Positions 9,525 through 16,861 of a stretch of DNA of 64,000 bases are shown here, piece after piece. A program made the translations under genes and the position numbers. The notes under the pieces were generated by a model. It saw only the letters and a program-made list of their open reading frames with translations, made no database searches and had not been told where the DNA came from. Origin of the DNA: Sphingomonas phyllosphaerae FA2 (GTDB taxonomy: Bacteria > Pseudomonadota > Alphaproteobacteria > Sphingomonadales > Sphingomonadaceae); assembly GCF_000427645.1 (NCBI RefSeq), contig NZ_ATYK01000004.1, positions 1 to 64,000 of the forward strand, read 5' to 3'. Position 1 is the first letter of the stretch. Each line of letters starts with the position of its first letter.

Positions 9525-9696
9525 GGCGGCGCAAACCGCGCGGCTGATGGTCGGCGTCCCCGATTACGACGCCTACCTCGCACACCGCGCCGCGCATCAC
9601 CCCGGCGAGCCGGTGCTGAGCCGTACCGACTTCCACCGTGACCGGATCGATCGCCGTTACGGCACCGGCAAGGGCGCGCCGCCGCGCTGTTGCTGA
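9508..9696 (+). CDS. YbdD/YjiX-family small protein, CstA partner
   Basis: 62 residues, starting inside cstA (17-bp overlap) with GCAGGAGG just upstream. It shows the family pattern: a Trp-rich start (MSWWRKA), LMVGVPDYDAYLAHR, HPGEPVLSRTDFHRDR, and a C-terminal RYG.G..PRCC. These small cytosolic proteins accompany CstA-type carriers and are needed for transport in some enterobacteria. The family was once catalogued as putative selenoproteins; here the terminal residues are ordinary Cys codons followed by a normal TGA, so no recoding is needed. Confidence 0.9.
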   Translation: MSWWRKAAQTARLMVGVPDYDAYLAHRAAHHPGEPVLSRTDFHRDRIDRRYGTGKGAPPRCC

Positions 9697-9772
9697 AGCG
9701 GTCTGACGGTCGTCCGATTGCGGCGGGGCCGCGCCAGCCTAGATTGGCAGCAATGCGAGCGGGAGGACGGGG

Positions 9773-10363
9773 ATGCGGCCGAACATCGTCTGGGGCGTGA
9801 TCGCGGGGGTGGCGTTGCTGGCGGTCGGCTGGCTGCTCGGACGACAGACCGGCCCCTCCCCTGCCCCACCGGCGGACGGCGTGAAGGTGGTCGCGGCGCA
9901 TCCGGCCGATGCGCCCGCGCCGCCGACGGTCGCGCGCGCCGACCCGCACGCCGGGCCGACTCCTGCGGCGACCGCGACCGGTGCGCCCGCGCGCATCCCC
10001 GATGACGACACCCTGCGCCAGACGCTTCCCGACCCAGCGATGTCCGCGAACGCCTTGTATCGCCGGCTCCGTGCCGAGCCGATCGACGCCGCGGCCGCCG
10101 CGCGGATGCAGCGCGTGATCGACGCGGGGCTGGTCAAGGTGCCGTATCTCGATCGCGACAAGCTGCGCGTGCACTGCGCGACGACGCTGTGCGAGATCCA
10201 CGGTGACTTCGTGGCCGGCGCCAGCACCGACAATGTCAATGTCGCGATGCAGGGCTTGCAGGGCGGCGCCTTGCGGGAGGGGCTGAACGCCGCCGGGCTG
10301 GAGATCGCGCTGGGCTCGTTCGGTAGTGACGGCTTCACGATCTACACCCAGCCGCATTCCTAA
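9773..10363 (+). CDS. Membrane-anchored protein of unknown function
   Basis: 196 residues with GGGAGG a few bases before the ATG. Residues about 5-24 form one hydrophobic segment (IVWGVIAGVALLAVGWLLG) flanked by Arg, giving a signal anchor. A Pro/Ala-rich linker of about 50 residues follows, then a compact domain from about residue 85 (MSANALYRRLR to the end) with two Cys in VHCATTLCEIHG. The topology suggests a periplasmic domain, where those Cys could pair. I do not recognise the family. It is 76 bp downstream of the CstA partner gene on the same strand and may share its transcript. Confidence 0.65.
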   Translation: MRPNIVWGVIAGVALLAVGWLLGRQTGPSPAPPADGVKVVAAHPADAPAPPTVARADPHAGPTPAATATGAPARIPDDDTLRQTLPDPAMSANALYRRLRAEPIDAAAAARMQRVIDAGLVKVPYLDRDKLRVHCATTLCEIHGDFVAGASTDNVNVAMQGLQGGALREGLNAAGLEIALGSFGSDGFTIYTQPHS

Positions 10364-12117
10364 TCTTCATGTCGAGGTGTCGACGTGTCGGATTGTCTGG
10401 CGGGCGGCGTTTGTAGAGGAGGGATTGGTTCACGCGGAGGCGCGGAGGCGCAGAGAGGGTGCCGGACGACGCAGTGCGAGGTCGTCTTCCGCGGGCGTCG
10501 GGGCGTGATGGCGCTATCGGTAGCCGTCATCGTGACGCAGCGCTCCGCATGACGATCGGGATGTTCTGCCTGCGATCGTCGGCAGCTCGGCCGATCGACA
10601 TTGCCTGAAGGGGTATCGGTGCTTCTGCACCAAAGACTCCCTCGATCGTCGCCCCGGACTTGATCCGGGGCCCCACTTCTTCGCGATCCGGGCAAAAGGC
10701 GCGATCCCGACGCGACGTGCTCCCGACCACCGCCGAACGATCGGAAAGGCGGTCCCGGTTCTCGCAGCCGGGTGAGGCAGGCGCGAGACCTCCGCGTCTC
10801 CGCGCCTCCGCGTGAGAACCTCTGCCCTTTCGGCTCGGAATGGAGTGCTGTTGGCGGATCGCCATTTCACCGAGGTAGAGAGCCCGACCGCCCGGTCGTC
10901 AGCGCCTGATCGTGCGAGCGGGCGAGAGCTCCCCACCCCTCCTCCGGGCACCATGATGACGATCGGCCGGCCTGAGCAACCGTTCGTGGCGCAATTCCCG
11001 CGTCCCGCGATGTAGACGACATGTCGATAACACGACATGTCGACATGCGATGATGGCGTGATCCGTAAGGTTATGCTGGCCCCGCCGCGCACCGCCTCGC
11101 CGGGCGGTAGCACGATCGGTGCCCTCCCCTCCTCCGGCATCTCTGTCGCGAATTGTGATGGCGGGGGCCGGCATGAGCAACCGTCCGCGAGGCGCGTTCC
11201 ATCGCTCGCGGTGCAGGCAACATGTCGATGACCCGACATGTCGACATGTGCTGATGTCGTGACGCGAAAGGTAATGCTGGCCTTGCTGCGCACCGCCAAG
11301 CGGAGCGCTCCTCTGCCCTCACCGCCGGCGTCGAAGGTAACCGAGCGCGGCCAGCATGGCCGGCGTTCCTCAGGTCACCGTGTCGATCCGCCAGCACGTC
11401 AGGATGTCGACACCTCGACGCCTCGACATCCATCGTTCTGGAACCCCATTGCCGTGATCATAGCGTAGCCGGACGACGCTCGGCATCCAGATCGGCGCCC
11501 GCACCTAAGTCAGCTCGATGCCAAGCGGGCCGGTGCGGCGAGCGCAACACCTCCGCGTCCTCTGCGCCTCCGCGTGACCCAACCTTCTTCAGCGTCTCGA
11601 TAGCCACCGACCGATCGATCAGCCTCCAGTCCTGTTCGTGGAGCCCCCGCCCCTCAACTGCCCGGCACACGCCGATGCCCCTCTCTCCGCGCGGGTCGCC
11701 ATTACGACCTCGGCGAAGGCCGGGGGAAGCCATCCAGGGCGTCCTGATCCAACACTGGATTACTTCGCTTCGCTCGCAATAACGCGTCGTGCTGTCGACC
11801 CCATAGCGCCCGTCGTTGGCCGTACATGTCGACGGCTCGACGCGCAGACACCAATACGATCCCATCAAGTGACAGAGCAATTGGAGTATGTGTCCGTTCG
11901 CCGTTGGATGCCTCGATGCGCACGCAGCGATCACCTGCACTGTCGACGTGTCGTAATGTCGACACGGTCGCTAAAATGTAGGCCGGTGCCACCCCGCGGC
12001 GCGCCCCCAACCTGCCAAGGCGACGCCTCACTTCAGCAAAACCGGTCGGCATGTCGACAGCTCGACACCCCGACATATCCCCTTCCCTCTGCGGCCGGCG
12101 CGGCCCTACAACGGGGC
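10364..12117. other. 1.75-kb repeat-rich region without a credible gene
   Basis: No open frame here has coding character. The longest (complement of 10514-11299) translates palindromes and a duplication into repeated nonsense. The stretch holds several palindromic families: CACGCGGAGGCGCGG elements (10429-10459 with its inverse at 10787-10815, and 11549-11579), a GCCCCGGACTTGATCCGGGG copy at 10651-10672, a decayed copy of the GCGAGCGTAGCGAAGCAATCC palindrome at 11729-11785, a 160-bp imperfect duplication, and many CATGTCGAC sites. It looks like a sink for intergenic repeats beside the replication module. Confidence 0.7.
10936..11292. repeat. Imperfect direct duplication, about 160 bp, carrying palindromes
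   Basis: Copy 1 (10936-11096) and copy 2 (11126-11292) are displaced by 190-201 bp. Shared landmarks in order are CCCCTCCTCCGG, GAGCAACCGT, the CGACATGTCGACATG double palindrome, and ATGCTGGCC followed by TGCGCACCGCC-like sequence. Point differences and small indels show the duplication is old, yet the palindromic core is perfectly kept in both copies while the flanks drifted. Confidence 0.7.
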
Positions 12118-12438
12118 ATGGTCCCCTTCCTCCTCAAGTCGTTCGTTTCCGGGCTGCTGATCGCCGCCGCCTCGACGCTGGCGAAGCGCTATCCCGGCGT
12201 CGGCGCGTTGGTCGCGTCGCTGCCGCTCGTGTCGGTGCTCGGGATGATGTGGCTCTGGCTTGAGAAGCCCGACGCCGCGAACATGGCCGCGCACGCCGGC
12301 GCGACCTTCTGGTACGTGCTGCCGTCGCTGCCGATGTTCCTGTTGATCCCGGCGCTGCTGCGCCACGGCGTCGGCTTCTGGCCCGCGCTGGCGGCGGGCT
12401 GCGCACTGACGATTACTCTCTACACGGGGATGACGTGA
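12118..12438 (+). CDS. DUF3147-family small membrane protein
   Basis: 106 residues from the ATG at 12118. The longer open frame to the left runs through palindromic repeats and is not credible. Three to four hydrophobic segments fill the protein: FVSGLLIAAASTLA, GALVASLPLVSVLGMMWLWL, FWYVLPSLPMFLLIPALL and FWPALAAGCALTITLYTGM. This matches DUF3147, a family of small inner-membrane proteins with no assigned function. It stands alone, immediately left of the replication module, between clusters of CATGTCGAC sites at 12050-12080 and 12468-12496. Confidence 0.75.
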   Translation: MVPFLLKSFVSGLLIAAASTLAKRYPGVGALVASLPLVSVLGMMWLWLEKPDAANMAAHAGATFWYVLPSLPMFLLIPALLRHGVGFWPALAAGCALTITLYTGMT

Positions 12439-12500
12439 CTGGGCCCGCGCTTCGAGCTGTCGCTGTGATCGACGTGTCGGCGTGTAGACATGTCGTGTCC

Positions 12501-12575
12501 GTCATTGCGAGCGTAGCGAAGCAATCCAGAGCCGGACCAGGACGCCCTGGATTGCTTCGCTACGCTCGCAATGAC
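12501..12575. repeat. Perfect 29-bp inverted repeat (dispersed palindromic element)
   Basis: The arms at 12501-12529 and 12547-12575 are exact reverse complements, beginning GTCATTGCGAGCGTAGCGAA. The 17-bp centre contains a smaller palindrome (CCAGGACGCCCTGG). A second copy with a slightly decayed left arm is at 27885-27959 and a remnant at 11729-11785. It has no coding capacity and behaves like a REP/MITE-type intergenic palindrome. Confidence 0.85.
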
Positions 12576-12791
12576 CGCCTAAGTGTCGAATTTACGACAC
12601 GTCGATAGGTCAATTATCCCACATGCCTACACGTAGACATAGATTTCACTACACCTCGTTTTTGCGCCACCTTCGCCAACATCCACCCGAACCGCACCAC
12701 CTGCCGACGTTTGACACGCCCGCCCGCGGCCCGGTAAATCCGCGTCATGCGCACGCCACCCCCCGCGACGCTCCGCACGGCGGGGCAGGGG

Positions 12792-12812
12792 TTTTCCGCC
12801 CGAAAGCACGAA
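12792..12812 (+). promoter_or_regulatory. Upstream iteron in the repA leader
   Basis: A perfect copy of the 21-bp iteron (TTTTCCGCCCGAAAGCACGA plus A) lies 32 bp before the repA start. Initiators of iteron plasmids commonly repress their own gene through such a copy. That role is inferred from position. Confidence 0.7.
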
Positions 12813-12844
12813 CGCATCCGGCACGCGCGCACGGAGCCGCATCC

Positions 12845-13756
12845 ATGACCAAGGTCATTCCGCCCCAAGGCGATCTGTTCCGGCTCGACAGCCCACTGCT
12901 CGGCGATATTCAGGGTGAGCGCACCGTCGCCGAATTCCCGTTCTTCGCGCTCACCAAGCGCGCGCAGATGGAGCCGATGACCTTCGAGAGCGAGGCGGCG
13001 CGGATCGAGATCAACCCCAGCAAGACCGGGGTGGCGACGATCTACGACAAGGAAATCCTGCTCTATATCGCCAGCATAATGGTCGGGCGGCTCGAGGCGG
13101 GGGAGACGGTCGACCGCACGCTCAGCTTCACCGCCAACGACCTGTTCCGCATGACCGGCACCAACGCCTCGGCGCGATCGTACAGCGCGCTCAAGGCGTC
13201 GCTGGCGCGGCTGCAGGGCACGCAGATCATCACCAATATCGAGACGGGCGGGGAGGGGTCGGACAGCGCTTTCTCGTGGCTGCTCAAGGCCGACATCAAA
13301 TATACCAAGCTTCCCAATGGCGAACGCCGTGTGAAGCATGTCGAGGTCATGCTGTGCGACTGGCTGCACCGCGCGATCCTCACCGATCGCCGGATCGCAG
13401 CCTATCACGACGATTTCTTCAAGCTCGGCCCGATCGAGCGGCGGCTGTATGAGCTGGCGAAGTTCAATTGCGTCGACGGCGCGCGGTTCGAGATCGACGC
13501 GGTCGAGCTGGCGGGCAGAGTGGGGTGCTCGCTCGAACCGCGCTCGCTCGAAAACTTCCGCCGCACGCTGCGGGAGGTGGTCCGCAACCAGTCGATCCCC
13601 GAATATATGCTGGCGTTGACGGACCATAAGGAGCCCGGGCCCAATGGCGGGCGGCCGCGGCTGACGACGCTGGTCACGATCACGCATGACGCGGCGTTGC
13701 AGTTCGTCGGCCCGCCCGCGCCGACCGCCAGCGGCCCCGCAACGACCGACGCCTGA
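12845..13756 (+). CDS. repA: RepA-type plasmid replication initiator (RPA family)
   Basis: 303 residues from MTKVIPPQGDLF. The open frame continues 74 codons upstream through the iteron, which is unlikely to be coding. The sequence matches replication initiator protein A of alphaproteobacterial plasmids: FPFFALTKRAQMEPM near the N-terminus, VATIYDKEILLYIAS, LARLQGTQIITNI, WLHRAILTDRRIAAYHDDFFKLGPIERRLYELAKFNC, and a second winged-helix-like part with SLENFRRTLREV. It is expected to bind the iterons and open the origin. One iteron lies in its leader and five follow its stop codon, so the gene sits inside its own origin. Confidence 0.92.
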   Translation: MTKVIPPQGDLFRLDSPLLGDIQGERTVAEFPFFALTKRAQMEPMTFESEAARIEINPSKTGVATIYDKEILLYIASIMVGRLEAGETVDRTLSFTANDLFRMTGTNASARSYSALKASLARLQGTQIITNIETGGEGSDSAFSWLLKADIKYTKLPNGERRVKHVEVMLCDWLHRAILTDRRIAAYHDDFFKLGPIERRLYELAKFNCVDGARFEIDAVELAGRVGCSLEPRSLENFRRTLREVVRNQSIPEYMLALTDHKEPGPNGGRPRLTTLVTITHDAALQFVGPPAPTASGPATTDA

Positions 13757-13791
13757 CCCGTCCGCGCGCGCGTCGCGGGCAGGGCAGGGGG

Positions 13792-14096
13792 TTTCCCGCC
13801 CGAAAGCACGAACCACCCCGACGGTTTTCCGTGCGTAAGCACGAAGGCGCAACGAGGGGGCTTTTCGCTAGCGTTCGGGCGATCGAAACGCCGCTCACCA
13901 CCCCGATCGGCAGCGTGCCGGTGCCACGACGCGCGATTCGCGCTGCAATCGGGCCACGCGGCGTGGCGAACACCGACTTTTCCGCCCGAAAGCACGAATG
14001 ATCCGCGGGGAGATGGCGTGTCGCCGGCCCATAACCCCGGCAGTTTTCCGCCCGAAAGCACGAGCATTCGTCCGGTTTTCCGCCCGAAAGCACGAA
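13792..14096 (+). other. Replication origin: five iterons downstream of repA
   Basis: 21-bp iterons, all in the same orientation, at 13792-13812, 13825-13845, 13978-13998, 14044-14064 and 14076-14096. The core is TTTTCCGCCCGAAAGCACGA. The copy at 13825 is degenerate in the centre (CCGTGCGTAAGC). Adjacent start-to-start distances are 33, 153, 66 and 32 bp, so the closest pairs sit about three helical turns apart, on one face of the DNA. This is the expected layout of an iteron-controlled origin bound by RepA. No DnaA box was identified with confidence. Confidence 0.85.
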
Positions 14097-14377
14097 TATT
14101 CGCGCTTTCCTACATCAAGGCCGCCCGCCACAAAGACGAAGAGGAGGCGGTTGCGCAGTCGCACTGCCGATGGGGAAATTGGCTGTGAGCACATAAACGA
14201 ATGCCCGGCACGAAGGCCGGGCACCCGAGATTGCTATATGGCAGCGTCGCCAAACGCTGACCGGTCCTAACAGACGACCTTCCATCTAGCGGTTTACGAA
14301 CTCCGGTTCAAGGGAGCGCGCTTCGCGCCATGCTCTAGTTTTGCCTGCTGACGGCCCCTTATCCGAGGGGACGAACG
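14097..14377. promoter_or_regulatory. repC leader with hairpins; possible countertranscript region
   Basis: A 280-bp gene-free stretch between the last iteron and repC. It holds a 7-bp stem hairpin (TGCCCGG at 14202-14208, CCGGGCA at 14217-14223) whose loop carries an iteron fragment (CACGAAGG). A second hairpin (GCGCGCTTCGCGC, about 14317-14329) is followed by TAGTTTT at 14337-14343. In alphaproteobacterial replicons the region before repC often encodes a small antisense RNA that limits RepC synthesis. The structures fit such a regulator, but no promoter is clear enough to define the RNA. Confidence 0.4.
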
Positions 14378-15628
14378 ATGACCTTTACCCAGACGGCCTT
14401 TACCGGGGCCACGGGGGCGCGGCCGATCACCGCGTGGTCGCGCCGGCTGGTGCGCGATCTGGAAGCGCGCGCGCCCGCCGCGGGCGCGGTCGAGCGCAAC
14501 CGGCTCTATCCGGTGCTCGACGGCGTGAAGGTGGCGCTGGGGCTGGGGACGCCGGCGCTCGAGACGCTCAAGCATCTGATCGGCTTCACCCGTCCCGACG
14601 ACTGGAAGGAGGGGCGCACCCCGCTCGCCTGGCCGAGCAATTACACGCTCGCCGAACTCGCCGGGGTCACCGAAAGCGCGATCAAGGCGCGGCTACGCCA
14701 GTTGCGCGCGCTCGGACTGGTCGCCGCGCACGACAGCGCGCACGGCCGCCGCACCGGGCGGCGCGATGCTTCGGGGGTGATTACCTCCGCCTATGGGCTC
14801 GACCTGTCGCCGCTCCGCATCCGCTTCGCCGAACTCGCCGCGCTCGCCGAGGCGCAGACCGCGCAGTCGCGGTTGTTCAAGGAAGGTCGGCTCGCGATCG
14901 CGCGGACGCGGCGGCTGGTCGGGCAGGTGCTCGCGCAGGCTGCCGATCTGCACCTGACCGGCGCGCACTGGTTGGCGTTGCAGGATGCGATCGACGTTAT
15001 CGCCGACGAAGCCGCGACGGCCCGCAGTGCGCGCGACAGCCAGGCCTATCAGGCGGCGCTCGATCGATTGCCGGTGCTCGAGCAGACGATCGGCGCCACG
15101 ATCGACACGCACATGTTTTCTGCAGAAAGTGACGCGTCGGGGTCAAAAACCGCACCCGCTATACATATACAAACCACCTCCCTTCCCAATGACTCTGTAC
15201 CGAGCTTGCGACAGCGTAGTTCTGATCCGACGTGTTCCGCTCCTGCTGCGGCGTCGGTCCCGGTGTCGCCGTCGGGAAGTGTGTTCAAGGCACGGCCGGC
15301 GGATCTGCTCGCGATGTTCCCGGGGGCGGCGATGTACGTCGCGACACCGCACCCCGGCTGGCCCGACCTCCACGCCGCCGCGGCGCGGCTCCGCCACGAT
15401 CTCGGCATCCGGACCGACACCTGGGTCGATGCGGTCGAGCGGCTGGGACGCGACGGCGCGGCGATCGCGATGTTCATCACCGCCGAACGCCAGGCGCGCG
15501 GCGACATCCGCGTGACGACCGGCGCCTATTTCGCGGGCATGCTGGCGAAGGCGCGCGCCGACCAGCTCGATCTGGGCAAGAGCCTGTGGGGGTTCCGCAC
15601 TGACGTCCAAAAGTCTGTCGATCATTGA
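14378..15628 (+). CDS. repC: RepC-type plasmid replication initiator
   Basis: 416 residues, with GAGGGG shortly before the ATG. The N-terminal half matches the RepC (RP-C) family: winged-helix segment LAELAGVTESAIKARLRQLRALGLV, basic GRRTGRRDASG, then YGLDLSPLRIRFAELAALAE. A low-complexity, less GC-rich linker (about residues 245-300, Ser/Pro-rich) joins a C-terminal domain with AVERLGRDGAAIAMFITAERQARGDIRVTTGAYFAGMLAKA, typical of RP-C_C. RepC normally drives replication of repABC replicons from a site within its own gene. Finding it beside a RepA/iteron origin suggests a replicon with two initiators. Confidence 0.9.
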   Translation: MTFTQTAFTGATGARPITAWSRRLVRDLEARAPAAGAVERNRLYPVLDGVKVALGLGTPALETLKHLIGFTRPDDWKEGRTPLAWPSNYTLAELAGVTESAIKARLRQLRALGLVAAHDSAHGRRTGRRDASGVITSAYGLDLSPLRIRFAELAALAEAQTAQSRLFKEGRLAIARTRRLVGQVLAQAADLHLTGAHWLALQDAIDVIADEAATARSARDSQAYQAALDRLPVLEQTIGATIDTHMFSAESDASGSKTAPAIHIQTTSLPNDSVPSLRQRSSDPTCSAPAAASVPVSPSGSVFKARPADLLAMFPGAAMYVATPHPGWPDLHAAAARLRHDLGIRTDTWVDAVERLGRDGAAIAMFITAERQARGDIRVTTGAYFAGMLAKARADQLDLGKSLWGFRTDVQKSVDH

Positions 15629-15668
15629 GGATTGGAAATCTCCCCCTGTCGACGCGCATTCATGTTGC

Positions 15669-15688
15669 CATGTCGACACCACGACATG
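15669..15688. promoter_or_regulatory. Inverted repeat in the parA leader (probable operator)
   Basis: CATGTCG (15669-15675) and CGACATG (15682-15688) form an inverted repeat with a 6-bp spacer, ending 13 bp before the parA ATG. A further TGTCGAC lies at 15647-15653. The half-sites belong to the family scattered through 10.4-12.6 kb. Par operons are commonly repressed by their ribbon-helix-helix protein at such leader repeats; that function is inferred. Confidence 0.6.
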
Positions 15689-15701
15689 TAGGGATAGCGC
15701 C

Positions 15702-16358
15702 ATGCCGACGATCGCGATCATCAGCCAGAAGGGCGGGGCGGGGAAGACGACGCTTGCGCTGCACCTCGCCGCCGCGGCGCAGGATGCGGGCGCTGTGTCG
15801 CTCATCATCGATACCGATCCGCAGGCCACCGCCAGCCAATGGGCCGCGTGGCGGCAGGACGCGCCCCCCGAAGTGATCGACAGTCCGCCGCCCCGGCTCG
15901 CCGCCAAGGTCGCGCAGGCCGGCGAACAGGGCGCGCAGGTGATCGTCATCGACACCCCGCCGCACGCCGACAGCGCGGCGCGCGCCGCGGTCGAGATCGC
16001 CGATCTGGTGCTGATCCCGTGCCGTCCGAGCGCCTTCGATCTCGCGGCGATCCAGACCAGCGCCAAGCTGGTGCAATTGCTCCGCAAGCCTGCCTTCGTC
16101 GTGTTCAGCGCCGGCAGCCCCAATGCGCCGCGCGTCTATGCCGAGGCGGGCGAGCTGGTCGAAAGCTATGGCACCCCGGCGTGTCCGGTTCTGCTCCCCG
16201 ACCGCGCCGCCTTCCGCCACGCCAGCGCCGAGGGGCGCACCGTCATGGAAGCCGAGCCGAACGGCCGCGCCGCGCAGGACGTCCGCGACCTATATAAATG
16301 GGTGTGTCGACAGCTCGACCTGCCCGCCCCCCGTTTCCGCAAGAAGGTCGCCGCATGA
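15702..16358 (+). CDS. parA: ParA-type partition ATPase (short form)
   Basis: 218 residues. A deviant Walker A motif lies at residues 9-17 (QKGGAGKTT), followed by LIIDTDPQATASQWAAWR, VIVIDTPPHADSAA (Walker B) and LVLIPCRPSAFDLAAI. It lacks the N-terminal DNA-binding extension of long ParAs, so it belongs to the short class that works with a small ribbon-helix-helix partner. It would use ATP-driven nucleoid association to move the replicon to daughter cells. The stop overlaps the next start as ATGA. A CATGTCG inverted repeat precedes it, and TGTCGACAGCTCGAC occurs inside its 3' end. Confidence 0.92.
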   Translation: MPTIAIISQKGGAGKTTLALHLAAAAQDAGAVSLIIDTDPQATASQWAAWRQDAPPEVIDSPPPRLAAKVAQAGEQGAQVIVIDTPPHADSAARAAVEIADLVLIPCRPSAFDLAAIQTSAKLVQLLRKPAFVVFSAGSPNAPRVYAEAGELVESYGTPACPVLLPDRAAFRHASAEGRTVMEAEPNGRAAQDVRDLYKWVCRQLDLPAPRFRKKVAA

Positions 16359-16669
16359 GCCGCAAGCCCAGTTTCGCCAACCTGCGCGGCACCGCGACCC
16401 CGACACCAGCCGTCGCACCCGCCCCGCGCGTGAAGGCGACACCCGCGCCAGCCCCGGTCGCCACTTCCGCGCCGCCCGAGCCCGCCCCCGTCTCGACCCG
16501 CCCGGTCAGCCGCGAAGGTCGCAAGCAGATCGCGGGCTTCTTCTCGCCCGACATGTCGCTGGCGATGCACATGCTTGCGCGCCGGCAGGGCCGCAGCCTC
16601 CAAGCGTTGATGGCCGAGGCGTTTAACGACGTGCTGCGCAAACATGGCGAAAGCCCGATCGGCGACTGA
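16355..16669 (+). CDS. Ribbon-helix-helix partition partner (ParB-like)
   Basis: 104 residues, overlapping parA by four bases. The first half is Pro/Ala-rich and probably disordered. The second half (from about residue 50) carries a ribbon-helix-helix-like segment: KQIAGFFSPDMSLAMHMLARRQGRSLQALMAEAFNDVLRKHG, where FFSPDM would be the DNA-contacting strand and the two helices follow. Small RHH proteins placed after a short ParA act as centromere-binding protein and operon repressor. The palindromic CATGTCGAC sites nearby are natural candidates for its targets; that link is inference. Confidence 0.8.
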   Translation: MSRKPSFANLRGTATPTPAVAPAPRVKATPAPAPVATSAPPEPAPVSTRPVSREGRKQIAGFFSPDMSLAMHMLARRQGRSLQALMAEAFNDVLRKHGESPIGD

Positions 16670-16718
16670 ACGGACCCGGGGGAGAGGCGTTGACCGGGGA
16701 CGCTGCCGGAGCATGACG

Positions 16719-16808
16719 ATGACCGACCCCGACGATCTCCCCGCCGATGACGAAGCACCCGTCGATCTGCCCGAGGAACCGGCGGAGAATCTTGGCGACT
16801 TCGCCTGA
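16719..16808 (+). CDS. Possible very acidic 29-residue peptide
   Basis: A short open frame (MTDPDDLPADDEAPVDLPEE and onward), starting 49 bp after the ribbon-helix-helix gene on the same strand. Ten of its 29 residues are Asp or Glu. A second in-frame ATG lies six bases upstream at 16713. No good Shine-Dalgarno is seen at the right distance. It could be a third small gene of the par operon or chance; I do not recognise it. Confidence 0.3.
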   Translation: MTDPDDLPADDEAPVDLPEEPAENLGDFA

Positions 16809-16861
16809 CGGTGCAGCCTGCCAGTGTCCGTCGCCCCGGACCGCGACGAAAAGACAACAGG

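Larger units (their letters stand above)
10368..12642. repeat. Dispersed CATGTCGAC / CGACATGTCG palindrome family
   Basis: Clusters built from half-sites TGTCGA and TCGACA occur at 10368-10391, 11020-11047, 11219-11248, 11402-11430, 11823-11841, 11940-11966, 12050-12080, 12468-12496 and 12583-12606. Related clusters lie before and inside parA (15644-15690, 16305-16319). Two clusters contain perfect, overlapping 10-bp and 12-bp palindromes (CGACATGTCG and CATGTCGACATG at 11033-11047 and 11234-11248). The 15-mer TGTCGACAGCTCGAC is identical at 12052-12066 and 16305-16319. The only other related site I noticed is 7252-7280. Their concentration around the rep/par genes suggests binding sites for a replicon protein; that role is inferred. 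Confidence 0.6.

Noticed and set aside
9508..9696. Selenoprotein reading of the YbdD-like gene
   Set aside because: The terminal residues are encoded by ordinary Cys codons before a normal stop; no in-frame TGA needs recoding.
10514..11299. 261-residue minus-strand open frame with repeated THVDMS-like peptides
   Set aside because: The repeated peptides are translations of the CATGTCGAC palindromes and of the duplication; nothing else is protein-like.
13792..14096. Possible CRISPR array
   Set aside because: The 21-bp repeats have spacers of 11 to 132 bp with no uniform length, no leader and no cas genes; position beside repA identifies them as iterons.
12614..14224. Minus-strand frames with repeated CFRAEN / VLSGGK peptides
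   Set aside because: These are the iterons read in reverse in different frames, not a peptide repeat family.
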